Shown: one piece after another, positions 1-8,374 of the stretch
Layout of the letters: every line of letters starts with the position of its first letter
How positions within the stretch are numbered: position 1 is the first letter of the stretch
Source: an uncultured Anaerotruncus sp.
Lineage (GTDB): Bacteria; Bacillota; Clostridia; Oscillospirales; Ruminococcaceae
Assembly (NCBI GenBank): GCA_910586875.1
Contig: CAJUJI010000026.1
Span: forward strand, 1-23,260
Direction of reading: 5' to 3'
Length of the DNA: 23,260 bases
Made by a program: the position numbers and the translations under genes
Notes under the pieces: generated by a model
Databases searched by the model: none
Told to the model about the DNA's origin: nothing
The model's input: only the letters and a program-made list of their open reading frames with translations

Positions 1-133
1 ATGGGATAGCGCGGATTTTTTGAGATAGCTATTTCTTTTATGCAGGATTGACTCTATTTTCTTGCGTAATGTTTTGGGCTGTGTCCCAACAGAACAATGC
101 GACTGAAATTGCAAGGTAACATACGGGGATATC

Positions 134-277
134 GCCGGACTGCGGTCCGGCTCTTGGCGCAAAAAGACGCATTTCGCCCAAAAAAAGAAAGCCCTATTCG
201 GGCTTTCTTTTTTGAGGCGACCAGCGGCGCTGCCCCTGGACCCTGCCACCTTTTGAAAAAGGTGGACGAAAACTTTT
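134..277 (-). repeat. Modular hairpin element, copy A, 3' of RND operon 1
   Basis: Read on the minus strand this holds, in order: the box AAAAGTTTTCG (277-267), hairpin H1 with arms CCACCTTTT/AAAAGGTGG (265-246), a GGTCCAGGGGC-type hairpin H2 with one mismatch (239-221), hairpin H3 that is also the terminator (213-181), the box GCGAAATGCGTCTTT (177-163) and hairpin H4 with arms GCCGGAC/GTCCGGC around loop CGCA (151-134). The same order occurs at 22065-22209 and, shortened, at 12029-12114. It lies in the 3' region of the RND operon. No gene is visible in 1-301; bases 1-133 hold only a weak palindrome near 25-32. Confidence 0.75.
181..213 (-). terminator. Intrinsic terminator of RND operon 1
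   Basis: A perfect 14-bp stem (AAAAAAGAAAGCCC at 181-194, GGGCTTTCTTTTTT at 200-213) has a 5-nt loop. On the minus strand it ends in a long U tract about 90 nt after the RND stop codon. Its A/T tails on both sides mean it could work in either direction. Confidence 0.85.
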
Positions 278-301
278 CCATGCGGTTGCCGCGGTTTTGG
301 T

Positions 302-3300
302 TTAATAGTCCAGTCCTTGCACCGGCTGGCTATCATCAAGCCGGGGCGGCTGCGGTGGCTGCGGCATTTTCCTGCCCTTCTTCCCCTCAAAGATCAAATA
401 GAAGGTGGGCAGGAGCAACAGCGTCAGCAGCGTAGAGGCGCAAAGTCCGCCAATGATTACAACCGCCATACCCTGCATCATCTTGCCGCCGCTGCCCAGT
501 CCCAGCGCCATCGGCACCATTGAAAGCACGGTGGTGAGGGTGGTCATCAGAATCGGGCGCAGACGGGTACGTCCCGCGGTAATCAGCGCAGTTTGCATAT
601 CCATGCTCGCACGGTACTGGTTGGTGGTATCCACAAACAGAATGCCGTTGTTTACAACCGTACCAACCAAGGTCAGGAAGCCCATCATGCTGGTCATACT
701 GATGGTGCTATTGGTGATAAACAGCATTCCAAACGAACCGATCAGGCTGAACGGAACACTCAGCATCACCATCGTAGAAAATTTCGGGGACTCAAACTGC
801 ATCGCCATAACCATAAACACCAGCAGAATTGCGGTGATGATTGCGGTGAGCAGCGAGGTAAGTTCTTCAACCAGCTGCTCGGTATCGGCGTCCTGCGCGA
901 GCGCTACCCCCTGCGGCAGCTCCAACGTCTTCATCCGCTCGTTGATAGCGGTTTTCGCAGTGAAGCGTGCGGCATCGGTGGTTTGTGCGGTAATTGTGAC
1001 GATGTACTGGTTATTTTTGCGGGAGATACTCTGGGGGCTGTCGGAAAATTCGATATCCGCAATATCCAGCAACGGAATTTGGTGACCGGCTGGATTGAGC
1101 AGCGTCAGTCCGGCAAGATCGTTGATGGTTCGATAGCGGTCCCGCGGATATTCCACATCAACGTCATATTGGGTGCCGCCCTCATTCAGCGTAAACGCTT
1201 CCTTGCCGCTGAGGGTCATGTTAATCACCTGTGCGACCTGTGCAGGCTGGAAGCCCTTTGCTGCCGCGCGGATGGGATCGATCTGCACCTTTGCCTGTGG
1301 GTCGCCCTTTGAAATGGTCGAGCTCACCCGCACAACCCCTTCCACCTGGTACATCATCTCCTCCACAAGCGGAGACGCTTCACGCAGGCGGTCAAAGTCG
1401 TTGCCCTGCAATGCAATCTGCACATCGCCGCTGCTGCCCATCGAGCCCATACCGCTCGAGGAAGCCGAAACATCTACCTCACAATCCAGCATACCAGCGG
1501 TCGCTTTGCGCCACTGCTCCACCACTTCGGTGGTACTCATCTCGCGGTCGTCCTTGAGATAGGCGGTGACCGACGCGCTGCCGCTGCCCATCATGCCGCT
1601 GCTGCTGAGCGAGTAGCGGTCCACATCCGGATGCTCCGCGGCAAGCCGCTCGACTTCGGTGAGAATTTCGTCCACCCGTTCCAGCTGCAAGCCTGGGCGC
1701 GTTTCAATCGACATCTGCACTGCACCTTCATCGATGCTGGGCATCAGCTCCACATTCAGCAGCATCGCAATGAACCCAGAGGACACCAGCAGTGCAACCG
1801 CAACCAGCACCACCAGGAATTTATGCGGAAGAATGTGGGTGAGAAGCCGTCCATAAGCGGACTCTATGCGGCGCAGCGCGCGAGACACCAGCGACTGACG
1901 GCGCTCCTGCGGCTTAAAGATGGAGAAGAACAGAGGCACCAAGGTTAGTGCACAGATGAGCGACGCGGTCAACGAAAAGATGATGGTAAAGCCCAGCTGC
2001 TTAAATAGCTGACCGGACATTCCTTCCATCATACTGATGGGCAGGAAAACAACCACCGTTGTGATAGTGGATGCCACGATTGAGGCGGAAACAAAGCCAG
2101 CGCCCTCCAACGCACAGGTTTTGAAGTCCTGCCGGTCGGTAACGCTGCGCCGGAAGCAGCTTTCCAGTACAACAATCGAGTTGTCCACCATCATACCAAC
2201 CGCGATGACCAGACCGCCCAGCGAAACCAGGTTGAGCGAAAAGCCCATACCCTTCATCAAAATCAGCGTAACCAACAGAGAAACCGGCATCGAGCTGCCG
2301 ACAATCAGCGATGCCTTGATATCGCCAAAGAATAGGAACAGCACCAGCATTGACAGTATAACGCCGGAAATCAGCGTCGTGAAAACGCTGCGAACCGCGT
2401 CTACAATCTGGTCACTGCTGTCATAGACCACCGCAAGCTGAATGCCCACATCACTGGCGTTGATCGCATCCACCTCGCGCTTAACCGCCTTTGCAACGTC
2501 CAGCGTACTGGCACTCTGGCGTTTCTTCACCTGCAAGCCCACGTTGTTTTGGCCGTTGTAACGGCTCAGCGAGGTAGCTTCCTTGGTGGTGCGGAACACC
2601 TGTGCGACATCCGAAAGATGAATTGCGTCGCCGGAGCGCAGCGTAATCGGGATATCCAGCAGCGCTTCCACCGTATTATATTCCACGCCGGCACGCACCG
2701 AAAGGGACTGACTGCCCATATCGGCCGAGCCGCCCGGCATCGAAAAGTCTGCGCTGGCAAGAACACCAACAATGGTAGACATATCCAGCCCGTATTGACG
2801 TAGCCGGTCCTCCATCAGCTGGACGCTGACATACTTTTCCTGGCCGCCAAATATGTCCACACTGGCAACGCCGCCGAGCTTTTCAAACTCGGGCACGACC
2901 TCATCCTCAATATAACCGAGCAGGTCGATGTCGCCGGTCGGGCTGGCGGAAAGGATGATGTTGGGCATCATTTCCATGCTGAATTCGACGATGACCGGAT
3001 CGCTCGCAGTATCCGGCAGCATCGTTTTTACAATGTTGATTTTTTCCTGCAAGTCCATGTGCGCAACATCCAGATTGCTGCCATATTCCAGTTGCAGCAT
3101 CACCATTGAAACGTTTTCCTGAGAGGCGGATTGCAGGGTTTTCAGGCCGCTTAGGGTGGAAACCTGGTCCTCAATCTTCTTGGTAACCAGATCCTCCACA
3201 TCCTCGGGGCCCGCGCCGGGATAGGTGGTGAGCACCATCAAAACCGGCATTTCAATATCCGGTGTCAGCTCAAGCGGAGAGGTAAACACCGACGCCAGAC

Positions 3301-3373
3301 CGAATATCACCAGCGCGCATACAATAATGATCGCGGAGACCGGCCGTTTTAAGGCAATTTTTGTCAAATTCAT
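302..3373 (-). CDS. RND efflux transporter, HAE1/AcrB-like (module 1)
   Basis: Inner-membrane pump of 1023 aa, the usual length for AcrB-type RND proteins, which export drugs, lipids or other amphiphiles using the proton gradient. It starts with the family's N-terminal helix (IALKRPVSAIIIVCALVIFG), has a first large extracytoplasmic domain to about residue 330, a membrane block, a second extracytoplasmic domain and a second membrane block. TM4 carries VGMMVDNSIVV (D397, N398), so the second Asp of the AcrB pair is Asn, and TM10 carries VVNNGILFVD where AcrB has its Lys; both are common in non-proteobacterial HAE1 pumps. GGAGG lies 9 nt before the ATG, which is 16 bp after the adaptor stop, so the two form an operon. 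The Pro-rich C-terminal tail is an extra. Substrate unknown. Confidence 0.95.
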   Translation of the reverse strand: MNLTKIALKRPVSAIIIVCALVIFGLASVFTSPLELTPDIEMPVLMVLTTYPGAGPEDVEDLVTKKIEDQVSTLSGLKTLQSASQENVSMVMLQLEYGSNLDVAHMDLQEKINIVKTMLPDTASDPVIVEFSMEMMPNIILSASPTGDIDLLGYIEDEVVPEFEKLGGVASVDIFGGQEKYVSVQLMEDRLRQYGLDMSTIVGVLASADFSMPGGSADMGSQSLSVRAGVEYNTVEALLDIPITLRSGDAIHLSDVAQVFRTTKEATSLSRYNGQNNVGLQVKKRQSASTLDVAKAVKREVDAINASDVGIQLAVVYDSSDQIVDAVRSVFTTLISGVILSMLVLFLFFGDIKASLIVGSSMPVSLLVTLILMKGMGFSLNLVSLGGLVIAVGMMVDNSIVVLESCFRRSVTDRQDFKTCALEGAGFVSASIVASTITTVVVFLPISMMEGMSGQLFKQLGFTIIFSLTASLICALTLVPLFFSIFKPQERRQSLVSRALRRIESAYGRLLTHILPHKFLVVLVAVALLVSSGFIAMLLNVELMPSIDEGAVQMSIETRPGLQLERVDEILTEVERLAAEHPDVDRYSLSSSGMMGSGSASVTAYLKDDREMSTTEVVEQWRKATAGMLDCEVDVSASSSGMGSMGSSGDVQIALQGNDFDRLREASPLVEEMMYQVEGVVRVSSTISKGDPQAKVQIDPIRAAAKGFQPAQVAQVINMTLSGKEAFTLNEGGTQYDVDVEYPRDRYRTINDLAGLTLLNPAGHQIPLLDIADIEFSDSPQSISRKNNQYIVTITAQTTDAARFTAKTAINERMKTLELPQGVALAQDADTEQLVEELTSLLTAIITAILLVFMVMAMQFESPKFSTMVMLSVPFSLIGSFGMLFITNSTISMTSMMGFLTLVGTVVNNGILFVDTTNQYRASMDMQTALITAGRTRLRPILMTTLTTVLSMVPMALGLGSGGKMMQGMAVVIIGGLCASTLLTLLLLPTFYLIFEGKKGRKMPQPPQPPRLDDSQPVQGLDY

Positions 3374-3389
3374 GCTGGCCTACCTCCGC

Positions 3390-4952
3390 TCATTGCGCAT
3401 CAGACGATTCTGAGGAGGCCACCTCAGAAGAATCGGAGCTCTCTACAGGCTCTGCCTGATCCGCCGGCGCCGACACAGCAACCTCCTTGCCGGCGTCCTG
3501 CAATACCACCGCAGCGCCATCCAACAAACGCGGATGCCAAGAGGTGATCACCTGGTCGGTCGCGCTTAACCCCTCGGTAATTTCAATCTGGGTTTCGCTG
3601 GAAACGCCGGTTTTCACCTCGGTTTTTATCGCTTTTCCATCCTTGTACACATAGACATAGGGCTGCTCTGCGTCGTAGTACAGGCAATCCTGCGAAATAA
3701 CAATGCTGTCGTTTGCTTTGCGGGTGGTGGCGTAAATTTTAACCGATACGCCGGTATGTAGCAGAATATCGTCGCTGTCGACGCTGGCCTTGATGTTAAA
3801 CAGGCCGCTTTGTGGATTGACAGCGGTCGGGATTTCCAGAATGGTGCCCGGCACCGAGCGTCCGCCGTTTTCAATTTCGATCGTGTCGCCGACCTCGAGA
3901 TTGGTCACCACCGTCTCGGAAACAGCAAAACGCACGGTCATCATCGACTTGTTGGAAACCACATAAGCGGGGGTACCGGTGGGATTGGGGTTGTTATCCG
4001 AGACGTTCTTTTGCTCGATCACACCGTCAATGGGGGCATAAACCTTGGTGTATTCCAGCTGCTTTGCCTGGGCGCGCAGCCCCACCTCAGCCGCGTTCAG
4101 CCCCGCCTCAACCGTCGCCTGAGTATCCTCGTAGCTTAATCCCGATGCCAGGTTATAGGCGTTGCGTGCGGAATCGTAAGCAATTTGCGCATTGCGGTAG
4201 GCGGTGCGATAGCTGCGCAGAGTGGGATCATCGTCATCCTCCAAGTTGTTTACCTCGTCGCGTGCCGCCATATATTGGTCTTGATATTTTAACTCCTGCG
4301 CCAACAAATCTTTTCTAACTTCTTCCGCAGTCTTAGAATGACCATATTTATTTTTGATTTCTTCCTCCGACAGCTTATCCAGATTTTCCAGCTCTTCACC
4401 AACCGCCTTCAAATCTGCCTGTGCTTTGTCTCGGACCTTTTCGGCGCGGATGACTCGATCATCCTCATCATCGTTGTAGTTTCTCAGATTGGTACGCGCA
4501 GAATTGAGATTCGCCTGCGCTGAGCTGAGCTGTGCTTTGAGTGCAAGCAAATTGGAGTCGTACCCACTGCCCAACTGCTGGCTTGCCTGCACGCGCGAGG
4601 TCTGCACCTGTGCGGCGGCGATATCATATTGTAGCTGGATGTCTGTGGGGTCCAGCTCGTAAAGTAGATCTCCCTTTTTCACCGTCTGCCCTACCTCGTA
4701 ATAGGTGCGCAGGACGGTGCCGGAAACCTTTGGGAACACCTGAACGCTTTCGTCCGGCTCCACCGTACCAATAAACGAGGTCGTCTGCTCCAGGCTGCCC
4801 TGCTGCGGGACGGCAGCGGAAATTACAATATCCGGAAGTGCTGCGGATGTTGTAACAGCAGGCGCTTGCATTCGGTTGACAATGCCATAGCCCAGACCGC
4901 CTACACCAGCGACCACCAAACAGCCTAAAATGATTCCTGTTGCTTTCTTCAA
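3390..4952 (-). CDS. RND periplasmic-adaptor-like (membrane fusion) protein (module 1)
   Basis: Adaptor subunit of 520 aa partnering the RND pump downstream. I chose the TTG at 4952 because GGGAGG sits 9 nt upstream and the hydrophobic anchor (ATGIILGCLVVAGVGGLGYG) follows at once; the reading frame stays open to 5093 but that extension has no such support. Next come a lipoyl-like half (about 60-105, VFPKVSGTV and VGQTVKKGDLLYELD), a long acidic coiled-coil hairpin (about 106-300), the second lipoyl half with the beta-barrel (YAPIDGVIEQKNV onward) and a Ser/Glu-rich tail (SSDSSEVASSESSDAQ). No outer-membrane channel gene is nearby, as expected in a monoderm. The hairpin tip (about 4240-4440) is longer than in the paralogue at 15249-16913 and looks richer in A/T than its surroundings. 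Confidence 0.92.
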   Translation of the reverse strand: MKKATGIILGCLVVAGVGGLGYGIVNRMQAPAVTTSAALPDIVISAAVPQQGSLEQTTSFIGTVEPDESVQVFPKVSGTVLRTYYEVGQTVKKGDLLYELDPTDIQLQYDIAAAQVQTSRVQASQQLGSGYDSNLLALKAQLSSAQANLNSARTNLRNYNDDEDDRVIRAEKVRDKAQADLKAVGEELENLDKLSEEEIKNKYGHSKTAEEVRKDLLAQELKYQDQYMAARDEVNNLEDDDDPTLRSYRTAYRNAQIAYDSARNAYNLASGLSYEDTQATVEAGLNAAEVGLRAQAKQLEYTKVYAPIDGVIEQKNVSDNNPNPTGTPAYVVSNKSMMTVRFAVSETVVTNLEVGDTIEIENGGRSVPGTILEIPTAVNPQSGLFNIKASVDSDDILLHTGVSVKIYATTRKANDSIVISQDCLYYDAEQPYVYVYKDGKAIKTEVKTGVSSETQIEITEGLSATDQVITSWHPRLLDGAAVVLQDAGKEVAVSAPADQAEPVESSDSSEVASSESSDAQ

Positions 4953-4988
4953 CCTAGTAAACCTCCCAATCGCAAAGATTCGGTTCTT

Positions 4989-5052
4989 AGTGTAGCGTGA
5001 ATTTGTGAACCTAATATGGACTAAGCGCAGAATTGTGTGAATAGTTTGTGAA
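4989..5052 (-). promoter_or_regulatory. Putative promoter and OmpR-type direct repeats upstream of adaptor 1
   Basis: TGTGAA (plus strand) occurs at 5036-5041 and 5047-5052, exactly 11 bp apart, the spacing of OmpR/PhoB-family half sites. A third TGTGAA is at 5004-5009, 10 bp upstream of a possible minus-strand -10, TACACT (4994-4989). There is no good -35, which would suit an activated promoter. The arrangement resembles those at 17043-17096 and 11958-11989. The -10 was picked by eye. Confidence 0.5.
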
Positions 5053-5087
5053 TGGCAAAAATTTTTTGTAAAATAAATCTGTAAGCT

Positions 5088-5115
5088 TTGCAAGCGCAGA
5101 TAAATTTGGTAGAAT
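5088..5115 (+). promoter_or_regulatory. Putative promoter of response regulator 1
   Basis: A TTGCAA-like -35 (5088-5093), 16-nt spacer and TAGAAT -10 (5110-5115) with an upstream TG (extended -10) lie just before the GGAGG (5127-5131) of the regulator gene. The intergenic region is shared with the divergent adaptor promoter. Confidence 0.45.
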
Positions 5116-5137
5116 AAACATTAAATGGAGGTGCGCT

Positions 5138-5824
5138 ATGGCAACGATTTTGATTGTGGACGACAACGCGAAAATCCGGCGTCTGCTTGACATCTATCTG
5201 CGGCGGGAGGGCTTTTCCACCTTGCAGGCACAGGACGGACGCGAGGTGCTCTCAATCCTGCTGGAACAGCGGGTAGATCTGATTATCGCGGACATTATGA
5301 TGCCGGAAATGGATGGTTATGAGCTGGTGCGCACGCTGCGGGAAAATGGGATTGATATCCCCATACTGATGGCAACCGCCAAAACCGAATTTGCGGACAA
5401 AAAACGGGGGTTCGATTTGGGCGCAGACGACTATATGACCAAGCCGCTGGATATGGAGGAGCTGGTACTGCGGGTAAAGGCGCTTTTGCGCCGCAGCCGG
5501 ATTTACAGCGAAAACCGCATTGTGCTGGGGGAGGTCGTGCTGGACTACGCCAGTTTGGAGGTGCGTCTGCCAGGGGAAACGGTCGTACTGCCACAAAAGG
5601 AGTTTTATTTATTGTACAAGCTGTTTTCCTATCCAAACCGCATCTTCACCCGCCAGGAGCTTATGGACGAAATTTGGGGATTTGATACCGAAACCAATCC
5701 CCGCACGGTGGATGTGCATATTAAGCGGCTGCGGGAGCGGTTCGAGCGGGTGTCGGAGCTGGAAATCCGCACCATCCGCGGGCTGGGCTACAAGGCGGTT
5801 CAGGGCACCGCCTCAAAGCTATGA
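5138..5824 (+). CDS. OmpR/PhoB-family response regulator (module 1)
   Basis: DNA-binding response regulator of 228 aa. The receiver domain (about 1-115) has the acidic pair D8/D9, phospho-acceptor D52 (IIADIMMPEMDG), switch T80 and K102 (TKPLD). The C-terminal winged helix (about 128-224) has the typical TVDVHIKRLRERF recognition region and a final RTIRGLGYKAV wing. GGAGG lies 6 nt before the ATG. The gene overlaps the kinase gene by 4 bp (ATGA), so the two are translationally coupled, and it diverges from the adaptor-RND operon, its most likely target. The inducing signal cannot be read from the sequence. Confidence 0.95.
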   Translation: MATILIVDDNAKIRRLLDIYLRREGFSTLQAQDGREVLSILLEQRVDLIIADIMMPEMDGYELVRTLRENGIDIPILMATAKTEFADKKRGFDLGADDYMTKPLDMEELVLRVKALLRRSRIYSENRIVLGEVVLDYASLEVRLPGETVVLPQKEFYLLYKLFSYPNRIFTRQELMDEIWGFDTETNPRTVDVHIKRLRERFERVSELEIRTIRGLGYKAVQGTASKL

Positions 5825-7119
5825 GGAGCTGTATTTTTCGGGAGCTGGCAACGGTGATCCTGTTTATCATCTGTATCACGCTGCTGATTCCCTATCTGGT
5901 CTTTTCTAAATTTACCGCCCGCACCATCCAAGCGGAAATCCACAACTATGTTCGCACCTCCATCCAGCGGCAGCTCGACTACATCGAGCAGGAGAGCATT
6001 GCTCCGGAGCAGCTGTCCGATATTTATGCGACCAACGCATTGGTCATCCAGCTGATGGAAAACATGGAGGATTTGGAGCTAAATGAGCAGCAGAAAACGT
6101 TGCTTGAGGCAGGCGAAATTGTATTTACCCGCTATCGTAGCCACCCGCAGCGAGGTCTGTTATTTTTGGCGGCGGTCCGCTACCGGGGAAAGCTGCTGGT
6201 TTGGGAGTTTCATACCTCACAGGCTATCTTTGACCGGCTGCGCGTCTCGGGGCTGCTTTCGCTGGTAAGCTCGCTGCTGCTGGGGCTGATTTGCACCTTA
6301 TTGGCAACCAAGCATGTTATCCAGCCGCTACAGCGGCTGGATGCGGCAACCCAAAGGGTTGCCGCAGGCGATTTCGACGTTCGTCTGCCAGAACGGGGAA
6401 AGGATGAGATCAGCTCGCTCATCCGCAATTTCAATGTGATGACCAGCAAGCTCGGTGGTGTGGAGCTGCTGCGCAACAACTTTATCTCGGACATTTCACA
6501 CGAGTTCAAAACGCCGCTGACCGCAATTGAGGGGTACGCAAAGCTCCTGGAAGGGGAGTGCAGCAAGGAGGAGCAGCAGGAATATCTCGCAATTATCCAG
6601 GAGGAGGCAGGACGGCTTTCCACCTTGGCGGAAAATATCCTGATGCTCAACCGGATTGAAAAGGGAAATATCACGAGCAAACAGCAGCAGGTGCGCCTGG
6701 ATGAACAGATTCGCCGCGCACTGACCCTTTGTGAGGGGCGCTGGGAGCAGAAGGACATTCAGTTGCAGCTCTCATTGGAGGAGCTTACCATCCAAGGGTA
6801 TGAGGCGCTTTTGATGCAGGTCTGGACCAACCTGATTGACAATGCGGTTAAATTTTCGCCGCAGGGCGGGCAGGTAAGTATCGAACTGTTCCGCCAGCCC
6901 AGTGGTCGGATTGTGTTTGTTATTTCCGACCAGGGCAGCGGGATCACGCCGGAAAATGTAACCCATATCTTTGAAAAGTTCTATAAGGCGGACCAGTCCC
7001 GCAAAAGCGACGGAAACGGGCTGGGGCTCTCGATTGTAAAGCAGGTGGTGCAGCTGCACAACGGAGAAATTGCGGTGGACAGCTCATGCGCAGGCAGCAC
7101 CTTCACCATTCTATTTTAA
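5821..7119 (+). CDS. Sensor histidine kinase (module 1)
   Basis: Membrane sensor kinase of 432 aa, cognate to the preceding regulator. TM1 is about 8-28, a short extracytoplasmic sensor spans about 29-143, TM2 about 144-163, and HAMP about 165-217. The HisKA box FISDISHEFKTPLTAIEGYA gives phosphorylated H227. The ATPase domain has the N box NLIDNAVKFSP (338-347), G1 DQGSGI (370-375) and G2 GNGLGLSI (398-405), so all catalytic motifs are intact. The start is fixed by the ATGA overlap with the regulator. The sensor region has no recognisable ligand domain. No clear terminator follows; the next feature is a separate promoter at 7133. Confidence 0.94.
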   Translation: MRSCIFRELATVILFIICITLLIPYLVFSKFTARTIQAEIHNYVRTSIQRQLDYIEQESIAPEQLSDIYATNALVIQLMENMEDLELNEQQKTLLEAGEIVFTRYRSHPQRGLLFLAAVRYRGKLLVWEFHTSQAIFDRLRVSGLLSLVSSLLLGLICTLLATKHVIQPLQRLDAATQRVAAGDFDVRLPERGKDEISSLIRNFNVMTSKLGGVELLRNNFISDISHEFKTPLTAIEGYAKLLEGECSKEEQQEYLAIIQEEAGRLSTLAENILMLNRIEKGNITSKQQQVRLDEQIRRALTLCEGRWEQKDIQLQLSLEELTIQGYEALLMQVWTNLIDNAVKFSPQGGQVSIELFRQPSGRIVFVISDQGSGITPENVTHIFEKFYKADQSRKSDGNGLGLSIVKQVVQLHNGEIAVDSSCAGSTFTILF

Positions 7120-7132
7120 ATTTGTTTCTCTC

Positions 7133-7163
7133 TTGACTTGGAGTTTACTCCTGGTAGTATGCT
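7133..7163 (+). promoter_or_regulatory. MerR-type promoter with overlong spacer and operator dyad
   Basis: TTGACT (7133-7138) and TATGCT (7158-7163) are 19 bp apart, longer than the normal 17, and the spacer contains the perfect dyad GGAGT-TT-ACTCC (7140-7151). This is the architecture of promoters remodelled by MerR-family activators. It lies 60 bp before the aldo/keto reductase ATG. No merR gene is visible in the window, so the regulator would have to act in trans. Confidence 0.75.
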
Positions 7164-7222
7164 ACACATAGCGGGCAAGACGGTACGCCAGCGCACAAAT
7201 CAACCAAAAAGGAGACAGACGG

Positions 7223-8371
7223 ATGAAACAACGCATGTTAGGACGTACAGGAATTCAGGTGGGAGAAATCGGGATGGGCTGCGAAGGCTTTGTAGGCAAA
7301 TCAGCCGCAGAGGTCGCCGCCTTTGTCGACGAGATGGAGCGCACCGGTGTAAACTGCATCGACTTGTATACGCCAGATGCGCAGCTGCGGACCAATTTGG
7401 GACTTGCGCTGGCCGGCCGGCGGGAACGGTTTGTGCTGCAAGGGCATCTCTGCACCATCTGGAAGGAGGAACAATATAAACGTACCCGACAGATGGATGA
7501 GATCAAACAGGGATTTACAGATCTGCTGGAACGTCTCCAAACCAATTTTATCGAGATCGGTATGATCCATTATGTGGATTCTATGCCGGACTGGGAGCTG
7601 GTAAAAGCTGGGCCGATCATGGCGTACGCCCAGCAGCTGAAGGCGGCGGGGACCATCGGCTGCATCGGCCTTTCCAGCCATAATCCAGAGGTTGCGCTTG
7701 CCGCAGTGGAAAGCGGTCTGATTGAGGTATTGATGTTCAGCATCAACCCTTGCTACGACCTGCAACCGGCCCATGAGGATGTGGAGCAGCTTTGGAATCC
7801 GGAGAATTACGCACAAGCGCTGGTGAATCTGGACCCGCAGCGGGAACGGCTGTATGAAACCTGCCAGCGTCTGGGGGTCGGCATCACGGTGATGAAAGCG
7901 TTCGGAGGCGGCGACCTGCTGCGTGCGGACCTCTCCCCTGCGGGTGTCGCGCTCACTGCAACCCAGTGCCTCCATTACGCGCTGACCCGTCCGGCGGTCG
8001 CCTGCGTGATGTCCGGCGCGCGCACGCCAGAGGAGCTGCAACAAAGCGTCGCCTATGAACACGCATCGGATGCGCAAAAGGACTATGCGGAAGCGTTTGC
8101 CGCCATGCCCAAAATCAGCTGGGAAGGGCACTGTATGTACTGCGGACATTGTGCACCCTGTCCACAGAGCATTGATATTGCTGCTGTCACAAAGTTTCTC
8201 AACCTTTGCAAAGCACAGGGTGAGGTCCCCGAAACGGTGCGTGAGCATTACGCGCTGCTGCCCGCAAAGGCAGGGCAGTGTGTCGGCTGCGGCGCCTGTG
8301 AAAAGCGCTGTCCATTCCATGTGCCGGTTATCCAGAATATGCAGGCTGCAAAGAAAACCTTCGGAAAATAA
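7223..8371 (+). CDS. Aldo/keto reductase with C-terminal 2x[4Fe-4S] domain
   Basis: Predicted cytoplasmic oxidoreductase of 382 aa. The N-terminal part (about 1-290) is a TIM-barrel aldo/keto reductase (MLGRTGIQVGEIGMG start, conserved H116 in IHYVD, GLSSHNPE). The C-terminus is ferredoxin-like with two clusters, C304-C307-C310-C313 (CMYCGHCAPCP) and C353-C356-C359-C363 (CVGCGACEKRCP). Asp47 is present, but the usual catalytic Tyr and Lys positions appear altered (IDLYTPDAQ; VLQGHLC in place of the normal Thr-Lys strand end). I recall this pattern as typical of a clostridial subfamily, so it is not decay. AAGGAG precedes the ATG. The MerR-type promoter suggests induction by electrophile, redox or solvent stress; substrate unknown. 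Confidence 0.9.
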   Translation: MKQRMLGRTGIQVGEIGMGCEGFVGKSAAEVAAFVDEMERTGVNCIDLYTPDAQLRTNLGLALAGRRERFVLQGHLCTIWKEEQYKRTRQMDEIKQGFTDLLERLQTNFIEIGMIHYVDSMPDWELVKAGPIMAYAQQLKAAGTIGCIGLSSHNPEVALAAVESGLIEVLMFSINPCYDLQPAHEDVEQLWNPENYAQALVNLDPQRERLYETCQRLGVGITVMKAFGGGDLLRADLSPAGVALTATQCLHYALTRPAVACVMSGARTPEELQQSVAYEHASDAQKDYAEAFAAMPKISWEGHCMYCGHCAPCPQSIDIAAVTKFLNLCKAQGEVPETVREHYALLPAKAGQCVGCGACEKRCPFHVPVIQNMQAAKKTFGK

Positions 8372-8374
8372 TAG

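Noticed and set aside
1..96. Promoter-like TTGACT at 48-53
   Set aside because: No -10 lies at a suitable distance and no gene follows on that strand.
405..1312. Plus-strand open frames of 226 and 239 codons inside the RND 1 region
   Set aside because: They are antisense to the well-conserved RND coding sequence and have no ribosome site or recognisable domain.
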